The notes beneath the pieces were generated by a model that had not been told where the DNA came from, made no database searches, and saw nothing but the letters and a program-made list of their open reading frames with translations. A stretch of 19,538 nt of DNA, from assembly GCA_003513895.1 (NCBI GenBank), contig DOSU01000155.1, positions 1 through 19,538 of the forward strand. The letters run 5' to 3'. This document shows, piece by piece, positions 1 to 7,003 of this stretch (position 1 is its first letter; every line of letters starts with the position of its first letter). Made by a program: the position numbers and the translations under genes. The DNA is from Rikenellaceae bacterium. GTDB lineage: Bacteria; Bacteroidota; Bacteroidia; Bacteroidales; UBA932.

Positions 1-99
1 AAAAGTGATAAATTAAATGAACTCATTTACTTATATTTGTTAAAATCAGTCAACCTATTTCAGGACGGGACAAATCTCGGTACGAGAAGAAATTTTATT

Positions 100-522
100 C
101 TATTGCACTTTAGTAAGCACAATATCCGTCGGTATTGAAAACTCAGTAGGTGGCAAGTCTTGTGTCTCGTACTCTCCCTCGTCATTTCTCAATATCCACC
201 GTATTTTTTTAGGATCTGTGCCAGATATTATAAGAATCTCGTTGGAAAAGGTTGTCTTATTCTTCCCTATATCAATTACGTACATATAAAGTCTATCTGG
301 GTTAACATCTGAGGCGGCAAAAGTTCTGTTTGTTGCATAAATAGGCATATGAAGCGCATCAACCTGTGAATTATACTGATTTATACAATCCACTATAATT
401 TGTCCGTTTTTCTTATATGTATATGCACCAACAAGACAATTTATAGTTCCGTATTTAACATGAACACGGCTTGTCTTTCTCAGTTGTATTGTAAACTCTT
501 CTCGCGTCGATGAATGAGCAAG
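100..522 (-). pseudogene. C-terminal fragment of an unknown protein (probable gene remnant)
   Basis: The minus-strand frame is open from a TAA at 523-525 down to a TAG at 100-102, about 140 codons. It contains no ATG before an internal Met close to the middle. The first usable non-standard start is GTG at 391-393, which would give 97 residues. The upstream part of the frame (522-394) still reads like normal protein, alternating charged and beta-prone residues such as KTSRVHVKYGTINCLVGAYTY, so a start at 393 would cut a plausible fold. I therefore read it as the 3' part of a gene whose 5' end was lost near 523. In the same frame, beyond the stop, an ATG at 550-552 opens nine codons that run into that stop. 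I recognise no family. It could instead be a real 97-residue gene with a GTG start, or a start lost to a sequencing error. Confidence 0.4.
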
Positions 523-718
523 TTACCCCAGGGGTGAGCTTTCTCTTAACATTGCCACCTAATTGATGAAGGCGATTCGGCCGGACGAAGCAAAGCGGAG
601 GAGGACGCACAAGCCCTTAGCAGTTAGCTGGCAGTGTATAGAGGGCAAAGAGAGAAAAACAACTCGCCGGCGGCAAAACAAATATGGCCCCCGATTGTTA
701 AAAATAAAACAAAAAACC
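523..718. other. Intergenic stretch without a gene, GC-richer than its flanks
   Basis: No convincing coding frame was found on either strand. The plus frame open from 563 into the peroxiredoxin gives an Arg/Lys-rich, low-plausibility N-terminal extension. Visible structure: a perfect odd-centred dyad ACCCC-A-GGGGT at 525-535 that coincides with the stop ending the open frame on its left; a GC-rich block from about 570 to 680 with CGGCCGG and CGCCGGCGG; and a short degenerate heptamer repeat of the TTAGCAG type at about 617-634. I found no tRNA, no transposase and no TAnnTTTG promoter box here. This may be a recombination or insertion scar, but nothing proves that. Confidence 0.35.
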
Positions 719-1165
719 ATGTTGAAAAAAGGAGATAAAGCACCTGACTTTGCAGGCAGAGACCAGGACGGAAAAGAGATTAAATTGTCCCATTTTAAAG
801 GAAGTAAACTCGTACTGTACTTTTACCCAAAGGATAATACCCCCGGATGCACAGCGGAAGCTTGTGATTTAAGGGACAACTACCACAAGTTTGAATCTAT
901 AGGCTATAAGATAGTGGGAGTAAGTAAAGACAACGAGAAATCTCATAAGGGCTTCATAGAAAAATTCAGCCTCCCCTTTCCTCTCATATCAGATACAGAA
1001 ACCACGATCCTTAAGGCCTACGAAGCCTGGGGGCGTAAAAAATTCATGGGCAGGGAATACGACGGAATCTTCCGCAGAACATTCGTGATTGACGAAAATG
1101 GGATTATTCTTAATATTATTGACAAGGTTGATACAAAAGCTCATTCAAAGCAGATTTTAGGTTAG
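719..1165 (+). CDS. bcp: Thioredoxin-dependent thiol peroxidase (peroxiredoxin, Bcp/PrxQ type)
   Basis: This is a 148-residue cytoplasmic peroxiredoxin that reduces H2O2 and organic hydroperoxides using thioredoxin. The active-site segment DNTPGCTAEAC places the peroxidatic Cys at residue 44 and a second Cys at 49, the five-residue spacing of atypical 2-Cys Bcp/PrxQ enzymes. The Pro-x-x-x-Thr-x-x-Cys core, the thioredoxin-like start (KGDKAPDF) and the RTFVID strand are all present, and the length is normal for the family. The ATG at 719 is chosen because the protein then begins like family members (MLKKGDKAPDF). The frame stays open upstream to 563, but that part is Arg/Lys-rich and unlike any Bcp. 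The leader is A-rich without a Shine-Dalgarno sequence. I see no TAnnTTTG box upstream. Confidence 0.95.
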   Translation: MLKKGDKAPDFAGRDQDGKEIKLSHFKGSKLVLYFYPKDNTPGCTAEACDLRDNYHKFESIGYKIVGVSKDNEKSHKGFIEKFSLPFPLISDTETTILKAYEAWGRKKFMGREYDGIFRRTFVIDENGIILNIIDKVDTKAHSKQILG

Positions 1166-1233
1166 GAACGCCGACTTGTGAATTTTGTAAATAATTTTAG
1201 AAATTATATAACGATTCGGGCGAGATCAATATT

Positions 1234-1241
1234 TAACTTTC
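1234..1241 (+). promoter_or_regulatory. Possible -7 box (TAACTTTC) upstream of the small membrane protein gene
   Basis: TAACTTTC differs by one base from the Bacteroidetes -7 consensus TAnnTTTG. It lies 25 bp before the ATG at 1267, in the 101-bp gap after bcp. No clear -33 element is seen. The site is weak. Confidence 0.25.
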
Positions 1242-1266
1242 GATTCTAATCACAACAAGTAAAAAA

Positions 1267-1482
1267 ATGAAAAAAATTGCAATTTTAATTTTATTAATCG
1301 GTCTTGGGTTAACTATTTTTTCTGCAGTTACTGTTTTTACGAGAGAAAAAGTGGTGGATCTCGGGAAGCTCGAAATTACACGGGATAAGCCACACCGTCT
1401 TAATGTATCTCCCTATATAGGCGTTGCAGTGATGGTGGTTGGCGGAGTAATGCTGCTGCTATCATATAAAAACAAAAGTTAG
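1267..1482 (+). CDS. Small membrane protein with two transmembrane helices
   Basis: This gene encodes 71 residues of unknown function. The sequence shows an N-terminal hydrophobic helix at about residues 4-24 (Ile/Leu-rich, after MKK), a central polar stretch with several Lys, Arg and Asp residues (about 26-47), and a second hydrophobic segment rich in Val and Gly at about 50-66, ending in KNKS. The layout suggests an inner-membrane protein with a short extracytoplasmic loop and both ends in the cytoplasm. The ATG follows an A-rich leader (GTAAAAAA). The gene lies between bcp and the next small gene in the same direction, with gaps of 101 and 49 bp, so it may be co-transcribed with either. 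I do not recognise a family, and the coding call rests on composition and membrane pattern. Confidence 0.7.
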   Translation: MKKIAILILLIGLGLTIFSAVTVFTREKVVDLGKLEITRDKPHRLNVSPYIGVAVMVVGGVMLLLSYKNKS

Positions 1483-1531
1483 AAGAAATAGAGACAGGTC
1501 GCACATAACCCTTTAAATATCATAAAGCCAC

Positions 1532-1741
1532 ATGAAAAAAACAATTAAAAGATCGTTTCGTCATAAAGGGCTGACGGGTAAAAAGGAAGAAGAAAAACTT
1601 CCTGGATATCCATTATATCCAGAAACTGAAGACATATACAATAAATCGATAAAAGCGATTAAGATTGATCTTGAAAAGGGGGTTTCGATAATCAAAGACG
1701 AAGAAGAAAACGAGGACGAGATTGAAGCAGGGAAAAATTAG
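1532..1741 (+). CDS. Small charged hypothetical protein
   Basis: This is a 69-residue soluble protein of unknown function. A basic N-terminus (MKKTIKRSFRHKG) is followed by a Pro/Tyr segment, LPGYPLYPETEDIYNKS (about residues 23-39), and an acidic tail rich in Glu and Asp. I believe the Tyr-Pro segment resembles small Bacteroidetes hypothetical proteins, but I could not check this. The ATG is preceded by CATAAAGCCAC with no Shine-Dalgarno sequence. The stop at 1739-1741 overlaps the stop of the oppositely oriented phosphopantetheinyl transferase gene by 4 bp. It could be co-transcribed with the small membrane protein 49 bp upstream. Confidence 0.65.
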   Translation: MKKTIKRSFRHKGLTGKKEEEKLPGYPLYPETEDIYNKSIKAIKIDLEKGVSIIKDEEENEDEIEAGKN

Positions 1742-2373
1742 CCCACCAGCCAGGCCAGAATATGATTGTCGAACACTTCGTAACTTACTTCGAATTCTTG
1801 TTCCTGGCCATCTTTGTTTATGAATAAGACATCTAATTCGCCATCGTCGCGGGGTGTGAATTTTTTTATCTCAATTTGCTTTGAGAAATCTACGTCGGAA
1901 AGGGACATTCTTTTATAAACTGCCTCTTTTGCGCTCCAGTGAATTGCAAGATGAAGATTTCTTGACTTTTCGCTTAAATTCTCAATCTCTTCCATAGAGA
2001 GTGCTTTCTTTTCAACTGCAGAAAAGTTCCTTTCCAGAGACTCAATATCTACCCCCACACTCTCTTCGGGATGCGTTAGCACACATACATACCTGTTTGT
2101 GTGAGATATGCTTATTTCAATAAGGCTGTTTTGGAGAAACGGCCGGCCGTTATCGTGGTGGCCAAGATAAACTTTCCCATCGAACAATTGGTTTAGCAAA
2201 GCTCTCACTGCCAGCTTTTCACGCCTTCTTGCAAGACTCTTTGTTTGCTGGAGTTCTTCAATTTCGTCATTGGGAATGGAGCTGAGGTTCAGTAACTCCT
2301 CTTCGCTTTCAACGACCTCCCATAATGAAATCGTAGCGCCGTTATCCAATTCCCTGGTAAATACAAGTCCCAT
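1738..2373 (-). CDS. 4'-phosphopantetheinyl transferase (Sfp-type superfamily)
   Basis: This enzyme, 211 residues, moves the 4'-phosphopantetheine arm from CoA to a serine of acyl or peptidyl carrier proteins, making them active. The family's signature motifs appear in order: SISHT at 88-92, the magnesium-binding GVDIE at 107-111, and WSAKEAVYK at 146-154. A substrate-side GRPFL segment is at 76-80. The length suits the Sfp-like group rather than the short AcpS group. The start is 12 bp after the stop of the GldE-like gene, so the two are almost certainly co-transcribed. The gene also meets the plus-strand small gene tail to tail with a 4-bp overlap. No carrier protein or synthase lies in this window, so the natural target (ACP of fatty-acid synthesis or a secondary-metabolite carrier) is unknown. 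Confidence 0.92.
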   Translation of the reverse strand: MGLVFTRELDNGATISLWEVVESEEELLNLSSIPNDEIEELQQTKSLARRREKLAVRALLNQLFDGKVYLGHHDNGRPFLQNSLIEISISHTNRYVCVLTHPEESVGVDIESLERNFSAVEKKALSMEEIENLSEKSRNLHLAIHWSAKEAVYKRMSLSDVDFSKQIEIKKFTPRDDGELDVLFINKDGQEQEFEVSYEVFDNHILAWLVG

Positions 2374-2385
2374 TTTTAAAAAATA

Positions 2386-3378
2386 TTATTTCTCGTTATT
2401 ATCTGTTTCATCTGAGATTTCTCCAATAATCTCTTCAAGGATATCCTCGAGCGTAACTATCCCCTCGGTCCCCCCGTATTCGTCGGCTACAACAGCCAGA
2501 TGAATTTTCTTTTGCCGGAACTCTTCAAGAAGATCGTTTATTTTCTTGTTTCCGGGAACAAAGTATGCTTTTCTTATATGTTTGTGCCAGTCGTAGCTTT
2601 TGATGTTCGACTTTAAATACCTTACGAGGTCTTTGACATAAAGGAATCCTTTGATATTGTCCAGACCCTTTTCGTATACCGGCATTCTGGAGAATCCGCA
2701 TTCAATGGCGTATGACATTACCTCTTCCGAAGTCATATCGGAATCGAGCGCAAACACCTCTGTGCGGTGCCTCATAATGTCGTAAACACTTGTATTTGAG
2801 AGCTGAACTATACCCTTGAGCAATCGTTTCTCTTCCACATCGTCTAAATCACTAACATCTACCTCATCAGTAAATTCTTCTATAGATTGTGTCTCCCTCT
2901 CTTCTCTGCTCTCGCTTAATGTTTTTGAGAATCCTAAATTTATTTTGTTTACCGGCCTGGCAAGAAGAGAGAAAAACGAGACAATTCTTGAAGTGAAAAC
3001 AGAAGTTCCAATTTTCGTCCCTTCAAAAACAAAATATGGAAGTTTATATCCGAATAGCAGAATAACTATTCCGGCGATTAGGATAGAAAAAAGAAGGTTG
3101 TTTCCTCCGAAAAAAGAAACAAGCAATACAATTAGTGAAATTTCAAGAAAGGTAGATATTTGATGTAGTGTTCCAAAAAGAGTTTCAGGAGCAAAGAGCA
3201 TAGAAACTAATCTTTTAGCCCCGGAATCTTCTCTTTTCTGCAGGCCTTTTAACTCCTGATTCGATATCGATTTTAGGGACATTTCTCCACCCTTGATTAG
3301 GGTATATGACAACAGTATGAAGATAAGTGCTATCCCCTGGGAGTAATAGTCATCAATTAAGCTACTGGGAGGTTCCAA
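2386..3378 (-). CDS. gldE: GldE-like DUF21/CBS-domain membrane protein lacking the C-terminal CorC_HlyC domain
   Basis: This is a 330-residue integral membrane protein of the CNNM/TlyC/CorC type. Hydrophobic segments lie at about residues 14-30, 74-90 and 95-118. Two CBS motifs follow: about 198-255 (VYDIMRHRTEV, then FSRMPVYEKG) and about 270-320 (HLAVVADEYGG, then IVTLEDILEEIIGEI). GldE was first described with flavobacterial gliding; in non-gliding Bacteroidetes it is simply a conserved CBS transporter-like protein. The start is TTG at 3376-3378, because the first ATG (residue 32) would remove the first helix; an in-frame stop lies 6 bp upstream. A TATATTTG box at 3404-3411 fits this start. 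Odd: the protein ends right after the second CBS motif (ISDETDNNEK), where family members normally continue about 80 residues into a CorC_HlyC domain. The next gene starts 12 bp later, so the domain is absent rather than frameshifted. Confidence 0.82.
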   Translation of the reverse strand: MEPPSSLIDDYYSQGIALIFILLSYTLIKGGEMSLKSISNQELKGLQKREDSGAKRLVSMLFAPETLFGTLHQISTFLEISLIVLLVSFFGGNNLLFSILIAGIVILLFGYKLPYFVFEGTKIGTSVFTSRIVSFFSLLARPVNKINLGFSKTLSESREERETQSIEEFTDEVDVSDLDDVEEKRLLKGIVQLSNTSVYDIMRHRTEVFALDSDMTSEEVMSYAIECGFSRMPVYEKGLDNIKGFLYVKDLVRYLKSNIKSYDWHKHIRKAYFVPGNKKINDLLEEFRQKKIHLAVVADEYGGTEGIVTLEDILEEIIGEISDETDNNEK

Positions 3379-3403
3379 CTCTTAAATCAAATGGTTATGC
3401 CTG

Positions 3404-3411
3404 CAAATATA
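3404..3411 (-). promoter_or_regulatory. -7 box TATATTTG before the GldE-like gene
   Basis: On the minus strand the gap between the DUF2156 gene and the GldE-like gene holds TATATTTG, an exact TAnnTTTG match. It ends 26 bp before the proposed TTG start. No clear TTTG -33 element is present. It would give the gldE and phosphopantetheinyl transferase pair its own promoter inside the longer minus-strand gene train. Confidence 0.45.
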
Positions 3412-3412
3412 A

Positions 3413-4300
3413 TTATTTTTTTATAGCAGAGAATTTTTCCTGCATAAAAACAGGGTTGTATGAACTCTTAGCTCTTCTTAGTCCTTCATCCCCTGCATCA
3501 TCTTCACGATTGATATAAACATATCCCTCAGACAGTCTTTCGGCAAATTCCCTGTTAATCATAGGGTATGAACCTCTTATTTCGGAGTCTGCTTTTTCTA
3601 TATGAACGATAACTGTATCCGAATTTAACGGTTCACCAACAGTATAGGCAACGATTTTTCCGTCCAGTCTTAGAAGGCCTCCCCTGAGTTTAAGTTCTGA
3701 GTAATGAGCAAGCGCCTTGTTCACCGCACAACACTCCAGCATGAGAGAAAGATTTTCGCCACATCCGTTAAGTTTGCACCAAGTGTTTGAATAATTGATA
3801 CACTCCTGAAGATTTTGTTCGGTAATATCTTCGTATTCCCATCCGGGAAGTTCACGGAACCTGGCGAGGTGATTTCTTTTGGACTGAAGCTTTTTGCCTG
3901 CCAGAGACACCATTTTCTCACTTTCGTATATGTAATCAAAACTATTTCTCTCTGCAGAGAAATCGTATTTTCCGGGACACATTGTTTCCAGTTGTGCCTT
4001 CGTTTGGGCCGAAAGACCTATAAGAACAAATTTTACATTTCTCTCAATAGCATCGGCTTCAAGCAATTCTATTGCCTCTTTAACATCTCCCTTTCCCGGA
4101 GGAAAAAGATATCTTGCAGTATCTCCGCTCCCTGAAGTGAAGAGAAGAAAATCCTTGTACCTTGTAATTTTTGAGTGGTAAACTTCGTCCCAGATAAAGA
4201 GATTTGTAAAGCAGTATTCTGCTCCCCTGAAATCGGAGTGTTTTAATAATTCGTCTATCCAGATTTTGTCCGAAATCGTTATATTTTTAAAATCCAACAT
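3413..4300 (-). CDS. DUF2156 (phosphatidylglycerol lysyltransferase C-terminal-like, GNAT-fold) protein
   Basis: This is a 295-residue soluble protein. The C-terminal part carries the hallmark of the DUF2156/LPG_synthase_C family: the segment around residues 261-285 reads NREDDAGDEGLRRAKSSYNP, matching the family pattern of Asn, acidic residues, Gly-Leu-Arg and Lys-x-Ser-Tyr-x-Pro. The N-terminus (DFRGAEYCFTNLFIWDEVY) also suits the stand-alone Bacteroidetes/Firmicutes form. These proteins have two GNAT-like halves. In MprF-type relatives this domain transfers an aminoacyl group from tRNA to a lipid, but no membrane flippase domain is present here and the substrate of the stand-alone forms is not settled. 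The start is ATG at 4298-4300, seven bases after the stop of the peptidase gene, so the two are probably translated from one mRNA. Confidence 0.88.
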   Translation of the reverse strand: MLDFKNITISDKIWIDELLKHSDFRGAEYCFTNLFIWDEVYHSKITRYKDFLLFTSGSGDTARYLFPPGKGDVKEAIELLEADAIERNVKFVLIGLSAQTKAQLETMCPGKYDFSAERNSFDYIYESEKMVSLAGKKLQSKRNHLARFRELPGWEYEDITEQNLQECINYSNTWCKLNGCGENLSLMLECCAVNKALAHYSELKLRGGLLRLDGKIVAYTVGEPLNSDTVIVHIEKADSEIRGSYPMINREFAERLSEGYVYINREDDAGDEGLRRAKSSYNPVFMQEKFSAIKK

Positions 4301-4307
4301 ATAAAAT

Positions 4308-5648
4308 TTATTCTAACAACCATCTTTCAATAAGAGACACAACCTTTGTGCGGCTCTCTTCCGGCAGAGTGGAGATGCGGGACCTGTGGCTGCCTTTAGG
4401 TTCAACAACAACAACAACATTATTTGATTTTGGTTCATCTACTTTTACTGCAGACCACGGGTCAAACTCACCATAAATGAAAATCATTTTGGAATCTGTT
4501 GTTGCTACAAACTTAGACAGTTTCCTGTATAGCTTAGATTCGAATTTGAATTTTGCTGCATCCGGGAGAAACAATGCAGAAAGATAACCTTTGGCACTCT
4601 TAATTTTAAGCAGTCCCTTGAAAGGCTTCGTGTCGTATCCGTAGTATCCCAGTTCTCTTCCTGCCTGAACAAAAAAAGCAGTAGTAGTACTCTCTTTTAC
4701 AAAATAATCGGGAGAACTAATTTTCATCCAGTAGTTGAAGATTTCTTCATCGGTAGCAGTTGTTGCAGGAACCTTTTCGGAGTCACTTCCCCACTGCCAG
4801 AACGCAAAAGGGAACTCAAGCACGGAGTAATCGTATATTTGTTCCGTAGGTAAATTGAATTCGTAATTTTTGGCGACGCAAAGTGAGTCAAATTTTGGCT
4901 GTAGGGTGGCTCTTCTGTTAAGAACCTCCATCTGAAAAGAGAGAAGTTTTGCTCTCTGTTCCGGTGTTCCGGCAAAATTTGCTATAAACGGCTCGTGCCT
5001 TCCGTCTTCGGCACTTTTGCACAATGGAGCGACATATGGAACTGTTATCTCAACATCATTCGGAAAAAAGGCTCTGTAAATTAGAGCGGTTTGACCTCCT
5101 TTGCTTATGCCTGTTGCTATCCACTTCTTTTTGTAGATCTCTTTGAAAATCATTGTTACGTTGTGAAGGTCAAATGCGGAACTTTCTGCTGTAAGATAAT
5201 TCCAGTTAAGCGGCTTTGGTGTCGATTCAAGAAAATACCGGTGCTCAACAAAAATAATATTGGTGTTGAAAAGTTTAGAAATCTCCTCTCTGTATTTGGG
5301 ATTTGAAGCATAAGATGCTCCATATCCTTCTGTTACAATAACTGTTGGCCTGTCTATTCCGGCATGCATTACATATACTCTTTGACGGAATGTTCCAAGT
5401 GATGGATCTTCATGGCTTATGGGCTGTTCTACATAAAGCACATATTTGTCTTTGAATTGTCCGTTTTCGATTCTTTGGACATCGCGGATGTTTGGGAGCT
5501 GCTCAATTCTCCGTTTTAAGGAGTCGCTGCTAATTTCCTTTGAAAATTGGTTCTCGAGGGCAAATGCCGGACTCCCGCAGGTTAGAGCGCTAAATAGTAA
5601 AACCGCAATAAAATAGAGGGAGAGTTTGAAGTTGGTGGTTCTTTTCAT
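4308..5648 (-). CDS. Secreted serine peptidase, family S37 (PS-10 tripeptidyl aminopeptidase-like)
   Basis: This is a 446-residue exported alpha/beta-hydrolase peptidase, expected to remove tripeptides from peptide N-termini outside the cytoplasm. A signal peptide covers about residues 1-30, with a basic start, the hydrophobic run LSLYFIAVLLFSAL and a likely cleavage after PAFA. The Cys at 24 lacks a good lipobox. The nucleophile elbow is GISKGG with Ser182. The likely acid and base are Asp396 (YGEFDPWS) and His421 (KGSHRSR). The oxyanion-side strand TVIVTEGYGA and the EHRYF motif at 135-139 also fit S37/S28-type enzymes. The start is ATG at 5646-5648, which gives a clean signal peptide. The frame continues upstream to 5852, but that part would run antisense into tyrS and past the promoters. 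S28 is the nearest alternative family. Confidence 0.87.
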   Translation of the reverse strand: MKRTTNFKLSLYFIAVLLFSALTCGSPAFALENQFSKEISSDSLKRRIEQLPNIRDVQRIENGQFKDKYVLYVEQPISHEDPSLGTFRQRVYVMHAGIDRPTVIVTEGYGASYASNPKYREEISKLFNTNIIFVEHRYFLESTPKPLNWNYLTAESSAFDLHNVTMIFKEIYKKKWIATGISKGGQTALIYRAFFPNDVEITVPYVAPLCKSAEDGRHEPFIANFAGTPEQRAKLLSFQMEVLNRRATLQPKFDSLCVAKNYEFNLPTEQIYDYSVLEFPFAFWQWGSDSEKVPATTATDEEIFNYWMKISSPDYFVKESTTTAFFVQAGRELGYYGYDTKPFKGLLKIKSAKGYLSALFLPDAAKFKFESKLYRKLSKFVATTDSKMIFIYGEFDPWSAVKVDEPKSNNVVVVVEPKGSHRSRISTLPEESRTKVVSLIERWLLE

Positions 5649-5666
5649 AGATAATAAGTAATCGTG

Positions 5667-5674
5667 CAAAATTA
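5667..5674 (-). promoter_or_regulatory. -7 box TAATTTTG for the S37 peptidase gene
   Basis: The minus strand reads TAATTTTG here, an exact TAnnTTTG match, 18 bp before the peptidase ATG. A TTTTG 22 bp further upstream could act as a loose -33 element. It shares the 63-bp divergent region with the tyrS promoter. Confidence 0.5.
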
Positions 5675-5686
5675 AGGAAAAAACCG

Positions 5687-5694
5687 TACTTTTG
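5687..5694 (+). promoter_or_regulatory. -7 box TACTTTTG for the tyrS operon
   Basis: TACTTTTG matches TAnnTTTG exactly and ends 17 bp before the tyrS ATG, so the predicted leader is only about ten bases. It is the counterpart of the opposite-strand box at 5667-5674. Confidence 0.5.
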
Positions 5695-5711
5695 CCCAAA
5701 AGATACCTAAA

Positions 5712-7001
5712 ATGAGCAACTTTGTTAAAGAACTCACCTGGAGAGGTATGATCCATAATATTATGCCCGGTACGGAAGAGCAACTCCTGAAAGAAGAGAC
5801 TTCTGCATATGTAGGCATCGATCCAACAGCCGACTCTCTCCACATTGGGCACCTGGTGAGCATAATGATGTTAAAACATTTCCAGGCCTGCGGTCACAGG
5901 CCTATAGCACTCGTGGGCGGAGCAACCGGAATGATAGGAGACCCGTCTATGAAGTCTTCCGAAAGAAACCTTCTGGACGAAAAGACTTTGCGCTTCAACC
6001 AGAATGCAATTAAAACACAACTCTCGAGATTTCTTGATTTTGATTCGTCTGCTTCAAATGCAGCAATACTTGTAAACAATTACGACTGGATGAAGGATTA
6101 TACCTTTCTCCATTTCATAAGGGATATTGGAAAGCACATTACCGTGAACTACATGATGAGTAAAGATTCTGTAAAGAAAAGAATCTCTGGCGACGAGCGC
6201 GAGGGGATGTCTTTTACTGAATTTACCTACCAGCTTGTTCAGGGTTACGACTACCTGTTTCTATACGAAAACCATGGCTGCAAGCTCCAGATGGGAGGCA
6301 GCGACCAGTGGGGAAACATTACCACCGGCACAGAACTTATCCGGAGAAAACTCGGCGGAGAGGCATTTGCTCTCACATGCCCCTTGATTACAAAGTCCGA
6401 TGGAGGTAAATTTGGCAAAACCGAACAGGGAAACATTTGGCTTGATGCAAAATATACAAGTCCGTATAAATTTTACCAGTTCTGGCTCAACGTGAGCGAT
6501 GAGGATGCCGAAAAATACATGCGGATATTTACAATGCTCCCAAAAGAAACAATAGAAGAAGCAATTGAGTTACATAAAGAGGAGCCACACCTGAGAAGCC
6601 TTCAGAAACTTCTTGCAAAAGAGGTTACTATTATGGTTCACGGCAGTGAAGAGTATGAAAAAGCAATCGGTGCATCTCAAATTCTTTTTGGCCAGTCTAC
6701 ATCGTCAGCACTTAAGGCAATTGACGAAGATACATTCCTCTCAGTTTTTGACGGAGTGCCGCAATTTACTTTTAAACGGGAACATCTTGGAATAAACATC
6801 GTAGAAATGCTTTCCGTAGCCAACGCTGTTTTCCCGTCGAAAGGAGAGTGCCGTAAAATGGTAACTGGAGGCGGTGTGTTTATAAACAAAGAGAAGTGCG
6901 ACTCCCCGGAGAGTCTCATTACTGAAGACGATCTCCTTAATGGCAAGTATATCCTTGTCCAGAAAGGAAAGAAAAATTATTACATTCTAAAAATTGAGTA
7001 G
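5712..7001 (+). CDS. tyrS: Tyrosine--tRNA ligase
   Basis: This is a 429-residue class I aminoacyl-tRNA synthetase that charges tRNA-Tyr with tyrosine using ATP. The HIGH motif is LHIGH at residues 43-47, after the tyrosine-pocket segment YVGIDPTADS. The GDPS motif is at 76-79 and the QMGGSDQWGNI segment near 193-203. The KMSKS-equivalent loop is KFGKT at 233-237, the usual form in bacterial TyrRS. The C-terminal S4 RNA-binding domain occupies about 355-420 (GGGVFINKEK). The length is normal. The ATG at 5712 gives a standard N-terminus. The rbfA start follows two bases after the stop, so tyrS, rbfA and the permease form one transcription unit. Confidence 0.97.
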   Translation: MSNFVKELTWRGMIHNIMPGTEEQLLKEETSAYVGIDPTADSLHIGHLVSIMMLKHFQACGHRPIALVGGATGMIGDPSMKSSERNLLDEKTLRFNQNAIKTQLSRFLDFDSSASNAAILVNNYDWMKDYTFLHFIRDIGKHITVNYMMSKDSVKKRISGDEREGMSFTEFTYQLVQGYDYLFLYENHGCKLQMGGSDQWGNITTGTELIRRKLGGEAFALTCPLITKSDGGKFGKTEQGNIWLDAKYTSPYKFYQFWLNVSDEDAEKYMRIFTMLPKETIEEAIELHKEEPHLRSLQKLLAKEVTIMVHGSEEYEKAIGASQILFGQSTSSALKAIDEDTFLSVFDGVPQFTFKREHLGINIVEMLSVANAVFPSKGECRKMVTGGGVFINKEKCDSPESLITEDDLLNGKYILVQKGKKNYYILKIE

Positions 7002-7003
7002 GC

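Noticed and set aside
32..39. TATATTTG box on the plus strand near the left edge
   Set aside because: No plus-strand gene follows for over 600 bp, and the area is AT-rich enough for chance matches.
75..87. Hairpin TCTCG-GTA-CGAGA as a terminator for the left-edge fragment
   Set aside because: There are only five pairs and no good T-run on the minus strand; it is too weak to annotate.
563..718. N-terminal extension of the peroxiredoxin from 563
   Set aside because: The added 52 residues are Arg/Lys-rich and match nothing in the Bcp family, and the ATG at 719 gives a canonical N-terminus.
5649..5852. Longer start for the S37 peptidase, reaching 5852
   Set aside because: It would bury the signal peptide inside the protein, run antisense through the tyrS 5' end and cross both divergent promoter boxes.
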